NCBI GenBank assembly: GCA_018389105.1
Contig: JACATO010000095.1
Coordinates: 1,795,501-1,859,500, forward strand
Source: Nautilus pompilius
Lineage: Eukaryota; Mollusca; Cephalopoda; Nautilida; Nautilidae
Direction of reading: 5' to 3'
DNA: 64,000 nucleotides
The notes under the pieces are model-generated. The model was not told the origin of the DNA and did no database searches. It saw only the letters and a program-made list of their open reading frames with translations. A program made the translations under genes and the position numbers. Below, piece by piece: positions 13,350 through 24,851 of the stretch; the stretch's first letter is position 1; the number at the start of each line of letters is the position of its first letter.

Positions 13350-15059
13350 GCAGTATTTATTTTGGTAACTTGACACTGGAATAGATTAAATGGACATAAT
13401 ATTTTATTTTTTAAAATATTTTACTGCAAATGATATTAACTAACCTTTTTAACTAGATATATACAGCCACAATGGAGTGTTGTAATGTTGTTATTGACTT
13501 TCTTGGTAAAGGAGACATAGTGTTATTTAATTTTGTGGATTATGGATATTCTCGTGTTAACAAGTTTCATCTATTTTTTCCTTTGTCTCTTCCTTGAAAA
13601 ACTTGATCTACTGTAGAGTTAAAATTTTTGTCTGCCATTCTGGATGCTTTGTTGTCTGATTGTAAAGAGTTAGACAATGATATTGTCTTGTTGCCTATTG
13701 ATATGTCAGGTCGCTGATTCGGTTTGGCAGAGAAGAAATATAGCAGCTCATCAAGAGGTAAAAATTCATGAAATGTCATTGATGCTTGAGGTAATCACAT
13801 GATTTTTGTGGACATGTTTTGTCAACAACTGACTCTTTAAACATTGACTTAGCACTGTTTGCTTTGGATAGTTTTCAAAGTAGTAGTTACATGAACAGTG
13901 TAGGAAAGTTAGTGGTATTGGAAAATCAATACATTACCCTCTGCACGAGTATTGGCAACAGGGATGTCATCAAAAGATTGATAATCCAGGAGAAAGAGAT
14001 CATTGTTGTGCATGATAGCAAGCCAAAGCCAGTGTTCATTGAGCTGTTTGGGGCTAATATTACATCTTGTGCAACAGAAATGATTCCGCACATCCAGCAA
14101 TCCTTCTTATTGGATTACTTCTTCATTTCTTATTATAGTTTTTATCTAATGAACTTTTAGCATGTAACTGTTATGTCATTCCAGATGAAAATGATTGTCT
14201 AGAAAATTTCTACTATTGTAATCCTTATTGCTCCTCTGACTTCTCATATGCAGACAGGCAAATTTGAAAAAAATTTGATATTTAATTTTTCTTGCATGTC
14301 ATGACATTAAGGAGCGGGGTTAGTGTTATGGTGGTGGTTTCCTTGCACTATAGTTTTTTTTTTAAAACATTTACAAACCTTAATTTTTTAGAACTCTTAT
14401 TCTGACACCTGCTTGGAATTGATCATAGGCTGGAAGTCAGTATGTACATGATGGTGACAATGCAGTTTTAGGGAGATGATATTTTTCTATTTTTGCTAAT
14501 TTGGACTTGTATTTTTATATCTTCCAAGGACTGTTGTATAGCGAAAAGAGAAGCAGAATAATTTAAACAGTAGAAAGAGGAAGGCAGCACAAACATGACA
14601 TGGGAAAAGAAAGTAACATAGATTGGGAGTTTACAGCATTGACATGCGGTTGTGTTTATTTGAGGCAAGTCAGGCAGTGGTGTAGTGAAGATTGGGGTTG
14701 AATTAAATAAAATAAATTTTTGGTGTTTGAGAGCTGCATAAGTATTTTCATATATTGTAAATGGGATATAATTAACTGTGAAAATTCAGTGTAATTCATA
14801 AAATTTTTTTACATTGAATGAAGTCTGATTTGATTTCAGAAGATTGAGATTTCATACAATGAAGGAAAATGTACAATTCTTGGTTCTGAAAAAAAAATTT
14901 TTTTAATATAAAAGTACTATTTATATATATAAAATATTTTCTTTGTTTACTAAAGTGTTTAATACTAAAATACAGTATACCACTGTGTATAAGTTTTTTT
15001 TAAAATTTCAATTAAATATTAATTAATTGTCCTATCCCCTATTACACCTGACCATTAAT
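13350..15059. other. non-coding stretch with a possible decayed coding segment
   Basis: Mostly AT-rich DNA. Between about 13490 and 14160 both strands have relatively long open frames (13819-14160 on +, 113 codons; 13567-13779 and 13909-14100 on -) and the base composition is less biased than its surroundings. The plus-strand peptide includes NIDLALFALDSFQSSSYMN and KEIIVVHDSKPKPVFIELFG. I do not recognise a family. It may be a fossil of a repeat gene or chance. Confidence 0.3.
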
Positions 15060-15385
15060 TTAGGCTAAGACCTGGAACACTATCCAGACAGATATGGGGG
15101 TTTGTGATGCTAGAAACTAATGTCTGTATGAAATTTCCTATCATTCTCTTGACTTTGGCTAAACTGTTGAACCTTCCAAAAGTCTCTACAACAGCTTTTC
15201 ATTTCTATGTGTGGGAGCAACCAGAGAGCCCAGAGGAAACATGTGGATGGCTGGTGAAGAAGAGTTAGAAGAAATCATGCTAGTGAGGTACACCAATCTT
15301 ATCTGTTCCTGTGAAAATAGAACTTGGCCCCTCAACCATATCTGTCCAGTATGCTAGCCATTAGACTGCTGTATTGCACAAAGTA
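15060..15385 (-). repeat. SINE-like repeat, copy 1
   Basis: The internal block (about 15210-15290) contains GGCTGGTGAAGAAGAG, then GAAGAAATCATGCTAGTGAG, shared with five other copies in the window. The head-like part at about 15330-15375, read on the minus strand, aligns with the tRNA-like head of copy 2: the AGCAGTCTAA block, then GGTTGAGGGGCCAAGTTC. Diverged. Confidence 0.65.
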
Positions 15386-15944
15386 TATACAAATGATATA
15401 TTACAATAAATTCTGAACTAGTTGATGGCAGGAAAAAGAAGAAAAATAGCAAGAATTAAGATGAAAATTAGTGTTACTTTTCTTCATGGTCATTTCTGGA
15501 AAAAGATTGCTCGTTTAGAAAGTTAAAATCTGTATTCTGATGACTTTTTTCTGTATCTGTGCTAAATTTATATGACATGTTATTTGAGATGCTTAGTTGA
15601 GACATTTAACATTTGCATTATTGCAAAAAATTACAAATGCCATTTTTGACTAAAGGTAAACAAACAACTATTGTGACAAACTAGATAACTAGATGATGAT
15701 ATATTGATTTTTATAAAAAAAAATAAATATCTTTGATCGTGTCACAGAGGATCCAGAAATTGGTAATAAGTAAACATAGATGATCTTGTTTTTCATGCTT
15801 AGCTGTTTGTTTTTTTTTTTGAAAGAATTTTTTAAAAATTATGTGAAGTAAGCATGTTTGGTGATTTCTTTACTAGAAATTCTGTTTTGAGCTTGAACAC
15901 GCTCTAATTAGCCATACTGAAAATTATGTTTGAATATTATATAG

Positions 15945-16240
15945 CACGGGTGGTAAACAGTAGTCCAGCAGTTAAACTTTTAGACTGATAAGGTTGAGGG
16001 CTAGAGTTCAAGTATGGTTGGGAACAACTCTTTTTGGAATATTTCTCTGGCATGGTTTCTTCTTTCTTTTTCTCAGCTGGCCATGTATATTTTTTCTTGC
16101 ATCTAAAAATGAACAGCCCTAGTAGGGATTTCTCTGTGGAGGTAGCCACATCCTTTTAATCTAGATCAGATCACAGTGGAGGAGAACTTTACCTACACTA
16201 CTTTCTTATTTCAAATTGAACAGGTGGCCTGTCTCCTTCA
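15945..16240 (+). repeat. SINE-like repeat, copy 2, with tRNA-like head
   Basis: The head at about 15950-16020 reads GTAGTCCAGCAGTTAAAC (A-box-like), then GGTTGAGGG and AGAGTTCAAGTATGG (B-box-like), as expected for a tRNA-derived pol III promoter. The body (16060-16150), reverse-complemented, holds the shared block CAGCTGAGAAAAAG, GAAGAAACCATGCCAG and TTCATTTTTAGATGC. The minus-strand open frame 15937-16149 is a by-product and not a gene. Confidence 0.7.
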
Positions 16241-18614
16241 GGGAAGGAGTGCTCATTAAGGAGAAATGTAGAAACAACTTGAAAATAATGTTGATAATTT
16301 TCATGATTCATTGAAATTAAGTTTAACATATGATGTTTCTACTATTGCTACTACACTTTACAAATATCTATCTTTTTTCTTTTACTCTGTATAAGCAGAA
16401 ATTAACATTTCATTGTAAGTGCACTTTAGTTTAGGACATGTGAAATAATATAGTTATCAAATAGATTTCCATCAGATTCAGAATTTTAAAAAAATGTTGC
16501 AAATATTTTAAAATTAAAATAAATTAATGAAATTAGTTGTTTACTTTAGTTATGCAATAAAACTAGTATCTTTACAGTATCTGGTGAGGAGTGTGTTGCA
16601 AAGCTAGTTATGTTAGTTAATTGACATCATAAAATAGCAACTATAGGTCATTCTAGTTTGCAATTTTGTTTGAATGCACTACTACAAACAAATTCTTCAA
16701 CCAACCAAAAAGAGGAAGCCAATTTATTTACTACTTTAAAGTAAAATCTACATATTTTACCAAATAAATAATAGCAATAAAATTAAATAATAAAATGTAA
16801 TCTTCATTTGGACTACTACAGTGGTGGTATGACCACACATGTAGGGCTCAAGCTGATAAGGTTATATTGTACTTGCTATTTCTGGCATCTATCATCATCT
16901 TTAACAACTCTAAATAATCCTCATCACTACCAGTCTAATAGAATAAGTTAGTACTCGCGAAGTACTGATGCATATACACAGTGGTAATACTGCTTATGAA
17001 TAAAGCCTCCACAAATACATACATTAGTCTTAATCTGTGAGTCAGCTGTTGTACTGTATATGTCATGAAAATAATATGGGTTTATTAATTAATTAATTTA
17101 TACTAATTATGGATATTTTAATAAAATTTACTAAATATATGCATTTGATATACTTTGAACTGATTGTATTGTTCTTTTAAAAAATTGTTATTATGGATCT
17201 TTAATTGTCACTTTTACCATTTTTTATTTTTATCTGTTGATCAGAATATTTACAAACATCCTCTTTTCTTTGGAAGAAAGTTGGTAAAGGAATTGTTTTT
17301 TAAAGCTTTCTGGTAGGATGATGGCCACTTGGTTCTTTCTACCTCTGATCTCTAGTTTTCCATCAGGTGCTCATGTGTAACATAGGCTGTAGGCTGCATT
17401 CACCTAGAAATACCAGCAGCATAGGTTGTTATTTGCACTCACACTAGGGGCATGAATAGTGGTGTCTCAGTGTGTGTACATGTGTGCATACGTATGCATG
17501 TATGTGCATATTGTCATCTGTCTCTCTCAGGTGTTTCATAAAATTTGTTGTTGTTGTTGTTGGTAAAGTTAGTTTATGTTATATACAGCTTCTTTTCTTG
17601 ATCTACTTTTCAGATAGTATTTTAAATTGTTTTTTTTTAAAAAAATGTATTAATTGTAGTACCAGAATATGTTAAGAAAACAGAAAGAGATACTTTTTCC
17701 TCTAGAAATAGATGATGCAGATGATTAAGGGGGAACTTGTAGAAGATGGATTAATCATACAGTATAATATTTTAATACTGAAATATTACACCGTAGATTC
17801 GGTGGGGGGAAGCGTACGCTGACCTTGTTTTCAGCTTTGTCAAAGCCGTAAGAATTTCCATTTATTGAGTATTAAGCACTATCAAGGAACTCCCAAAAAT
17901 TAATTTGATTGATCATAGGCTCTGGAATGCACATCTGAGCACAAGTTCATCTGGCAGCCATTACCATCTAGTTAGAATGAACAAGATGGCATGTAATGTA
18001 AAATCTTATTATTTAATCCGACTGATTGCTTTATGTAAAATTTCTTCTTTATTATTTATTGTGTGGTTTTAAAATTTTTATTTTAGTTACAACCATAATA
18101 TTCTGTTTTGAATAAATGAATTAAAAAAGTAATAGGTGTGTAATTTTGAAAAAGAAGTTGCCCTTTATTTTTTATTAGGGGAGAAGGCATTTTAAGAGCA
18201 TACCTAATTTTTAAAGAGAAACAATTAAATTATGGGAACTGTATGATGTTTGCTTGATTAAAAAAAAAAAGCAAATAGAAATACATAAATACATATTTAG
18301 AAATATTTCATTAATCAAGAAACAGGAAAACAATGCCAACACTTGCATACCTGAACTGTTTGTAGTCTAGTTAATGTTTCACAAAATATTTCAGAACTTT
18401 ATACCTAGGCAGTTTCTCATTATTGCTGTTGGCTGACCATGAAAGTTTCAAAGATAAAAAAAAATATTTATTTTTAAATAAAATATCATTTGATTAATTA
18501 AAACCAAAACCAGTGTGTAACACAGCTCTTGGTAGATATTACATTGCTGAAATATAGGCTTTGTTTTATATAAATATACTGCAAATTTTTCTAATGAGCC
18601 TTTAATACTAATTA
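16241..18614. other. AT-rich non-coding stretch
   Basis: No gene recognised. It contains a TG/CA-rich run near 17468-17515 and a (TTG)n run at 17545-17562. The open frame 17472-17675 spans these low-complexity tracts and is not credible as a gene. Confidence 0.5.
17545..17562. repeat. (TTG)n microsatellite
   Basis: Six TTG units, shortly after a degenerate TGTGCATACGTATGCATG-type alternating tract (17468-17515). Confidence 0.85.
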
Positions 18615-20353
18615 CACTGGTCAACAAAATCTAACCTTTTCTTTTTTAATTGAACTAAAATATATTTTCTTGGAGTACTTTTTTTACACTGAATTCAAAT
18701 CTGTTTTTAAAATTTTTCTATATCATATGGTTTTCAAGTTACAGAGGAATCAATTTTTACAAGAAGTGTTCAATAGTACATTCATAAATAAGGCTTTTTT
18801 TGCACTTAGAAGAGGTACAAAGTTAGTTCAAAAATGTACAATGTATGTTTTTCGCCTATATTTGGCCTGTGGAACATACTTCTTTAGTATCTAGCAATAG
18901 TCCGCCAGGGGCTCCACTTTCACTGGTACCGCTTTTCCATGTCCATAATGTCCTACTGGAATCGTTCTCCCTGCTCATCGCTGACTGCCCCCAAGATTTT
19001 CAGAGGGAAAATCAAGTTGTGAGTCTATTAAATGGATTTTTTAGACTCATTTTGTACCCGTGAGCTTTGTATGAAGTCAGCAGGTGTTCTACAACATTGT
19101 GGTAGTTTTCTGCCTTGTGATTCCCCAAAAAATCGCTGCAAATTCTTTTAAAGGACAGCCATGCAGTTTTTTTCACATTCATTAAGCTGTTCATTGAAAT
19201 GTTCATCATGAATAAGTTACCTTATCTGGGGTCCTACAAAAATATCCTTTTTTTTTGCATCACTGATCTTGGGGAACTTATCCATGATGTAGGTGAATCA
19301 AGGGCCAATTTTATCCATTGCTTTGATGAACTTCTTCATCAGCCCCAGTTTAATGTGCAAATCAGGAAGAGGGGAACTTATTGCTGTTGTGGAGTAGAAT
19401 GGCCATTACAGAACAAATGCCATTACCATACACCACACCATTTTCAATGGAGAAATAATCTTTAAAAACTTCATGCCAATGACGATAAAAACAAACTTTA
19501 GTATCCTTATGGAGATAATTCCACCCTTTTAACCTGGAGGCCAAAAGTTAGACTTTCTGCTTAGATAAATCTAAATCGCAAATGAGATCATTAAGTTCTT
19601 CTTGAGTCATGAAATGTTGTTCATTTGAAGAATGGCTTGGTTCAAATGTTGGATCCATATTGTCCTCTACTTGGTGTACTTTCTCATCACCAGACTCATC
19701 GTCACTCGGTGTCGTTGTTTGGAGGCTCTGGCACAGGTAATTCCTGACTGTGATGTACTGGCCTCATAGCAGATGGTAAATTAGGATACTTAACAGTATG
19801 TTTGGTTCTTGATGATATACCCTTTATATCTGTCAGGCAGAAGTAGCAATCTGATGCGTGATCTTTGGGTTCTCTCCAAACCATAGGAACAGCAAAGGTC
19901 ATACGGGATAAACCTCTTGCCCATTGTGTGATCATGACACATTGATGACAACAAATATGGGATGCCCAACTTTTATCCTGGACACCCACTTTACAACCAA
20001 AGTAATGCTCATTGCATTTTTTAATGAGAGGTGTGAGAGGACATTTTTGGGATTTGAATGTCACGTTACCGCAGATGTAGCAGAAAGAATTCGGACTATT
20101 TACACAATTTCTCGGCATTATAATGGTGGCTGAGTACTCGCAGCACGATAAGGATCTGAAAATACGATGGATATATTATTATTGACAGGAAATGGAAATA
20201 AGTACAAAGATACAAACCAGGAGAGGAAGTTGGGGCTTCCCACCCTCTCAGCCCTGGAATACAGACAAAGTCTGGAAACATTTGGATTCAGCATGCAAAA
20301 GCACATAAGAAATAGTAATTTGTGTGTAATTAAAAAATCTTTGTTAACCAGTG
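18615..20353 (-). mobile_element. 1.74-kb transposon with CACTGG ends and 3-bp TSD (CACTA/CMC-like)
   Basis: The left end CACTGGTCAACAAAATC is matched by the inverted right end CACTGGTTAACAAAGAT, with TTA on both outer sides (18612-18614 and 20354-20356). CACT termini with a 3-bp duplication are typical of the CACTA/EnSpm group, so that assignment is inferred from termini alone. The element carries a minus-strand decayed gene that fills most of its length. Decay and missing internal blocks mean it is not autonomous. Confidence 0.7.
18828..20118 (-). pseudogene. decayed repetitive-family gene with Cys pairs, cargo of the CACTGG element
   Basis: The start is the ATG at 20116-20118, giving MPRNCVNSPNSFCYICGNV. 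There follow FGCKVGVQDKSWASHICCHQC, FAVPMVWREPKDHASDCYFC and YPNLPSAMRPVHHSQELPVP. After a frameshift come ASRLKGWNYLHKDTKVCFYRH and VMAILLHNSNKFPS (19362-19544), then LMNVKKTAWLSFKR and DFLGNHKAENYHNVVEHLLTS (19012-19209). After further breaks come a LDFPSENLG..S block and ADYC near 18890. The end is at 18828-18830. These motifs recur as unannotated multi-copy proteins in many invertebrates. CxxC/CCxxC groups suggest an N-terminal zinc-binding DNA-recognition part. I infer that it is the transposase because it sits inside matching inverted ends. At least four frameshifts or stops are present. Confidence 0.7.
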
Positions 20354-20356
20354 TTA

Positions 20357-20839
20357 TCACATTGACTATTTGAAAAATTGTTCTATCAAAATATTTATGA
20401 ATGTCTAAAAAGCACTCTGAGGAAGTTATATTATAGCAGATAAAATTTGGCCATTATCGTTCTGTGAAATTTTCTTTCACTTTAAGAGAAAATTAATTAG
20501 GGATGTATCCAGTCATTGGGTTGTTTGACAAAGCAGCTGTACTGACGACATTCAAATGAAACTGGGCCAAATACTATTACAACAATGCTATTTCAGCAGT
20601 TTCTTTAAAAATCCCTAGTATTTTATGATTTACAAGAAGTCAAAAAAGTTTCCCAACCAGAAAGTTTGGAAGCATATAATAATATATTTATGTGTATTTT
20701 GAGAATTGTAGACATTTCTTTTCAAAGTAATTCACTAAAGTGCAGGCTCTTTTATTAATTAATGAGTCATAGGGAAAATGGCACATGACATTATAGATAA
20801 AAGTGACAATAACATCACTTCTAGCTACTGATGACATTG
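20357..20839. other. AT-rich non-coding stretch
   Basis: Nothing recognised between the CACTGG element and the minisatellite. Confidence 0.4.
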
Positions 20840-21330
20840 TTGTGGATAATAGTGGTACTCATGTCGCTCTTATATTCTTTTAGGTAACAGTGGTAATGAT
20901 GTCAGATTTGTTAATTACTCGTGCATCCTTACATATGACACAAAAAAACGATATCTGGTCAACTGGCTACTTATGATATTCTTATGGATGACATTGGTAA
21001 TTTTGTCACCTTCTAACCCAATGTTATCAGGTCTTTAGCTACTTCTGATATTCTTTCTCAATGGTAATAATGTGAAGATTTTACCTAGTCATTAGGCCAC
21101 TCATGTCAGCTTTATAGATAACAATGCTGACAACATCTGGTCTTTTTATCCATTCTTGACATCTTTGCAGATAACACTGGCAGTGTTTTCACTTCTGAGC
21201 CAAGGGTGTTGGGTTTTCTTGCTACTAAATGATATTCTTGCAGATAACAGTGGTAATGATATCAGGTCTTTTAGCTACTTGTGCTTGATATATCTTTGTG
21301 GATGACAGTGGTAATGGCATAAAGTTCTGA
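20840..21330 (+). repeat. degenerate minisatellite, period about 60 bp
   Basis: A motif close to GATAACAGTGGTAATGATGTCAG recurs near 20845, 20883, 20987, 21053, 21117, 21172, 21243 and 21300, often followed by TCTTTTAGCTACT and preceded by ATTCTT.GCA. Most spacings are 55-70 bp, with one 40 and one about 100. Units are strongly diverged, so it is old. Confidence 0.7.
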
Positions 21331-24300
21331 GACCTTCAGAATGGAAACACTTGAAAGTGACTTTTAAAAGAACTGCTTAAGCAGTTCATTATCTGAATTT
21401 ATCCAGTGTTTTAATGAAACCAAATTGTTAAAAGTGGAATTATTACGTGGCTCAAGTGGCATTTAAAAATTATAATATGCAGTTTGAAGATGAATCCATT
21501 AGTGCAGTGTTTATCACCTTTTTTGTGTTAATTTTTATTTAAGCTGAAATCTATCATATTTAGGAGTAATATAATAAGCCATTTACACACAGGAGAGAGG
21601 GTGATTGACATAATTGGAATTTTAAAATTTTATTATCAGATAAAAAACACAAGAATGGAAGTGAAAGCGATAAATCTTACAGATAATTATTGACTCAAGT
21701 ATTTATATGTGTATTCTGCTTACTCAAAAAATACTTAGAAAGAAATATTGTGTATGTGTATCTATTATATTAATACTTTCCTTTCAAGTCTCATTGAGTA
21801 ACTACATACTTTTCAAGAATTTTATTTGACTGAAAACCTTGATTTTGAAGTTGCTATCTGGAATTACTTCTTGGCAGAATAAAAATAAGGAACGTGCGTG
21901 TGTTCATTCATTCCAAAGACCATTGTTAACTATAATAGAGAGATGTTTATGTGGGATGTATGGTTGATTAAACACAATGATGTGTATTTATGTACACATC
22001 TGTCAGTGCAGTCTTTACTTTCCACTTATCCCACCTTCTATTAATATCATTTTTATATCTGAATAATAACAAACCATTGTCATAAATGATTCATTATCTT
22101 GGGCGTGTATTTCTCAGCTTAATACAAAACTTGTCTGATTTAGTTATACAGACGTTCAGGTTTTTTTGCAGCAACATTCAGGAAAGATGCTTTAAATTGT
22201 GCTCAGTTTTCTTTTATTGGTAGGACAATATTACTAAATAAATCACCTCCTTAATGCTGCTTGGGGGAGGTGATATTGATTAAAAATTAGACATTTAGTA
22301 TTAATAAAGAAATAATAGTGAATGTATTGGCATAGAGAAAACCTGACTGGTTGTTCATGAGCTGATAAATCAGATTTGATTAAAAGAAATATTTTTTGGT
22401 CCTGTCTAGGCATTTTTTTGTGGTTTTTTTCTTTGTTATTGGGGTATGTGTGTGAAATTCCTTTTGGAGAGGGTGTGGAGACTGAAGCCAAGGCTGCAAT
22501 ATGGGTTGAAGCTTGATGTGGTGCTGTAGCTATATAGATAAACATGCATGGCTCTGTAGCTAGAAGGCCTGCAAAATAGGCAGTCAGGGGCTATGTCTAT
22601 CAAGTGAAACCCTTTTCTCTAGGGCAAAATAGCATGCCCAGTATACTGATACATGCCTTGATCTTCTTTTTCCTTTATTTGTGGTGTTTGCTATGTGTGG
22701 TGTGGTGTAAAGTTCGTGTATGTGTATGCATCTCTGAAGAGAAGGGGTTGGGAGAGGTCAAAACTTCTAGTAGAGCAAGCTCTGATAGGGGACTGAAGCA
22801 CCTCAGTAATGGGACTGAAACCCAGCTAGAGGTGCCAAAGCACCAAATTTTTGTGGGGCAAGCCAAAGAAGACCATACAAAGCTCTCTGAGAAATTTGCT
22901 AAGTACAGTGTTAAGAACACTATCAGAAGTTCATGAGGTAGGAAGTGAAGTGTTACTTCTAAGTTTTATCTTCATTTTGCATCTATAATTTTATGATTAC
23001 CTTACTCAAATAAGTGCTGCTAGATTTCACTATTATATTAACAAATACTGTGGCTAGGCTATAGAGTTCACGGCTCTTTGGTACCTGCTGACTGGTGGGA
23101 CCAAAGTTAGGGTGTGGTCAGTCCTCACCCCCTGGGACTGGTTGGGGGGACCAAGGCAGCTGTGGAATTCCTACACATTTGCAAAGTCCTCTGCCTGCAA
23201 AGGGCAGGGTCAGGGATCCTTTTTGACCTTGGCCCTGCTATCTGGCCAGGAATGTTAGGTGTTTCTGGGGCTGTTTTGTAGACTGAAAACTTTGAGACTT
23301 CCTCCCCGAATGTATTGGCTGGGGAAGTGATCACTGAGATACTGCCTCATTTTACAGGATGTCAAGGCATTTTGACTGCATGAAGTCATCCCATGAGGTT
23401 GGTTTCATACACAGGTGTCTCACCCAACCACTGGAACTTGCTCCAAAACAAAGCTTTGGTCTCAACCCCACTCTCTTCTCTTGGGAGATAAACACACATT
23501 CCTGAGCTTTCTCACTGCAACTCACTCGCAAGAAAAACAAAGCAACAACAAAAAAAGAGACTTAGATAATACTACTTACCAATAATGATATTATTCACTT
23601 GTCCTTACTTTATTGATGCTGATTGTGAATGGCATAAGTTTGTAATCTTGATGAGCTTAAAAATTAATTTAATACTGAAATCATTAATTGATTGTCAAAT
23701 TTTGACTTATGCAGCAATATGCAGTTTTAACTTCATTATTTGATTATTCAATCAAAGAAACTTGCTGATACATTGATATATGGAGATGTATATCTTGGAA
23801 GATGGTTTGCAATTTTATGAAAATGTCATAGGTTGGAAAATTAAAAAAAAATAATGTATATATCATTTTCCTAATGACAGAACTTAAAACAAAATTGTCT
23901 GTGATGCAACTCCTGATTAAAGTGACCATGCAATTGAAAATAATTAATGTGTTTGTTTACTGACTGACTGAATTTTGTGTGTGAAATATTTTTTATAAAT
24001 TCCTTTGTAATAGGCAAGTACATGTCAGTATTCACTGGCACACAGTTTATTAGCATGTAAAGTGTAATAGCCTCTCTCTCCCCCCGACCAAACAAAAAGT
24101 AAATGGTTTGGAAAAGAAAAGAAAAACATGTGAAAATGGACTATTAATTCAATTATAGACTTGTTGTTAGTAAAACATGAGGGTAGTTTAAAATTTATTT
24201 AAAGTGAATAGGAAATGCACTGTAATGCTTCTAAGTGAATAAAATGCACATTAAAAAGATTGAGACAAAAGTGCAATTAAAAAGACCCTCAACACGTTTT

Positions 24301-24680
24301 TCTATTATCTGTAATACTCTAGAAAATTAGTCTACAGATCCTATTGATTTTGAATTTATTGGCAAATGTCTGCATGTAGTGAACATGTGTGTGTGTGCAT
24401 GCATGACCAGTTTCATACAAGGTGTCGGGGGAAAGAAAAAAAACTACAATGAGAATGGGACTTGACTAAGTCTTGTTGACTATTCAAATTTGAACACAAA
24501 TTTTATGAATATATTCAAAAGAAGAAAAAAAAAATTAACAAAAGAAAACTAGACTGATGATTAAAAAATTATCCATACAAAAAAATTTAAAAACTTTGTG
24601 AATATTCCATAAATATTCTATGGAATATGTGCTGTGCTGTACATTTCTCTTATAATGTGTTGCTTTGTAACTTGTTAATG
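21331..24680. other. non-coding stretch upstream of the Ig exon, with a GC-richer island
   Basis: Mostly AT-rich. About 22720-22930 and 23040-23530 are clearly more GC-rich, with CCCCTGGGACTGG and GACCTTGGCCCTG-type strings. They look like parts of unidentified repeats. The open frames there (22604-22936 +, 23125-23334 -, 23352-23540 -) give no family I recognise. Confidence 0.4.
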
Positions 24681-24713
24681 AATCTCTTTGTTTTGTTTGA
24701 TTTTTGTCTTCAG
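24681..24713 (+). other. 3' splice acceptor with polypyrimidine tract
   Basis: A T-rich tract (roughly 24684-24711) ends in tcttCAG just before the Ig exon. An in-frame TGA at 24698-24700 confirms that the sequence left of the AG is intronic. Confidence 0.8.
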
Positions 24714-24845
24714 GTTTAGCACTTCAGGAATTCCGTACACAACCTCAAAATGTGTCAGCAATCCTTGGTCAGACTGTGATAATGAAATGTGAGGTGGTAA
24801 ATCAGGCAGGGAACATACAGTGGAGTAAAGATGGGTTTGCGTTAG
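24714..24845 (+). CDS. internal exon, Ig1 half-domain of a Kirre/Kirrel-like adhesion receptor
   Basis: This 132-nt exon encodes 43 full codons plus split codons at each end (phase 1 on both sides). The peptide runs LALQEFRTQPQNVSAILG, then QTVIMKCEVVNQAGNIQW, then SKDGFAL. It has the pattern of an N-terminal I/V-set Ig domain: a strand-A 'F..QPQNV', the B-strand Cys at residue 25 and the C-strand Trp at residue 36, followed by KDGFALG. That last motif is characteristic of the first Ig domain of the Kirre/Roughest/Kirrel family (transmembrane homophilic and nephrin-binding adhesion proteins of synapses, muscle and filtration barriers). NVS at residues 12-14 is a potential N-glycosylation site. 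In-frame stops lie at 24698-24700 and 24851-24853, just outside the splice sites, so the exon cannot be longer in this frame. The second Cys of the domain must lie in a downstream exon that I did not find. Another Ig-family receptor (nephrin/hibris type) is the main alternative. Confidence 0.85.
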
Positions 24846-24851
24846 GTAAGT
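24846..24851 (+). other. 5' splice donor GTAAGT
   Basis: A consensus donor GTAAGT follows the last exon base (G at 24845), leaving phase 1. Reading through would meet TAA at 24851-24853. Confidence 0.85.

Noticed and set aside
22604..22936. 110-codon + strand open frame
   Set aside because: Low-complexity hydrophobic start followed by an unremarkable sequence; overlapping minus-strand open frame; no recognised domain.
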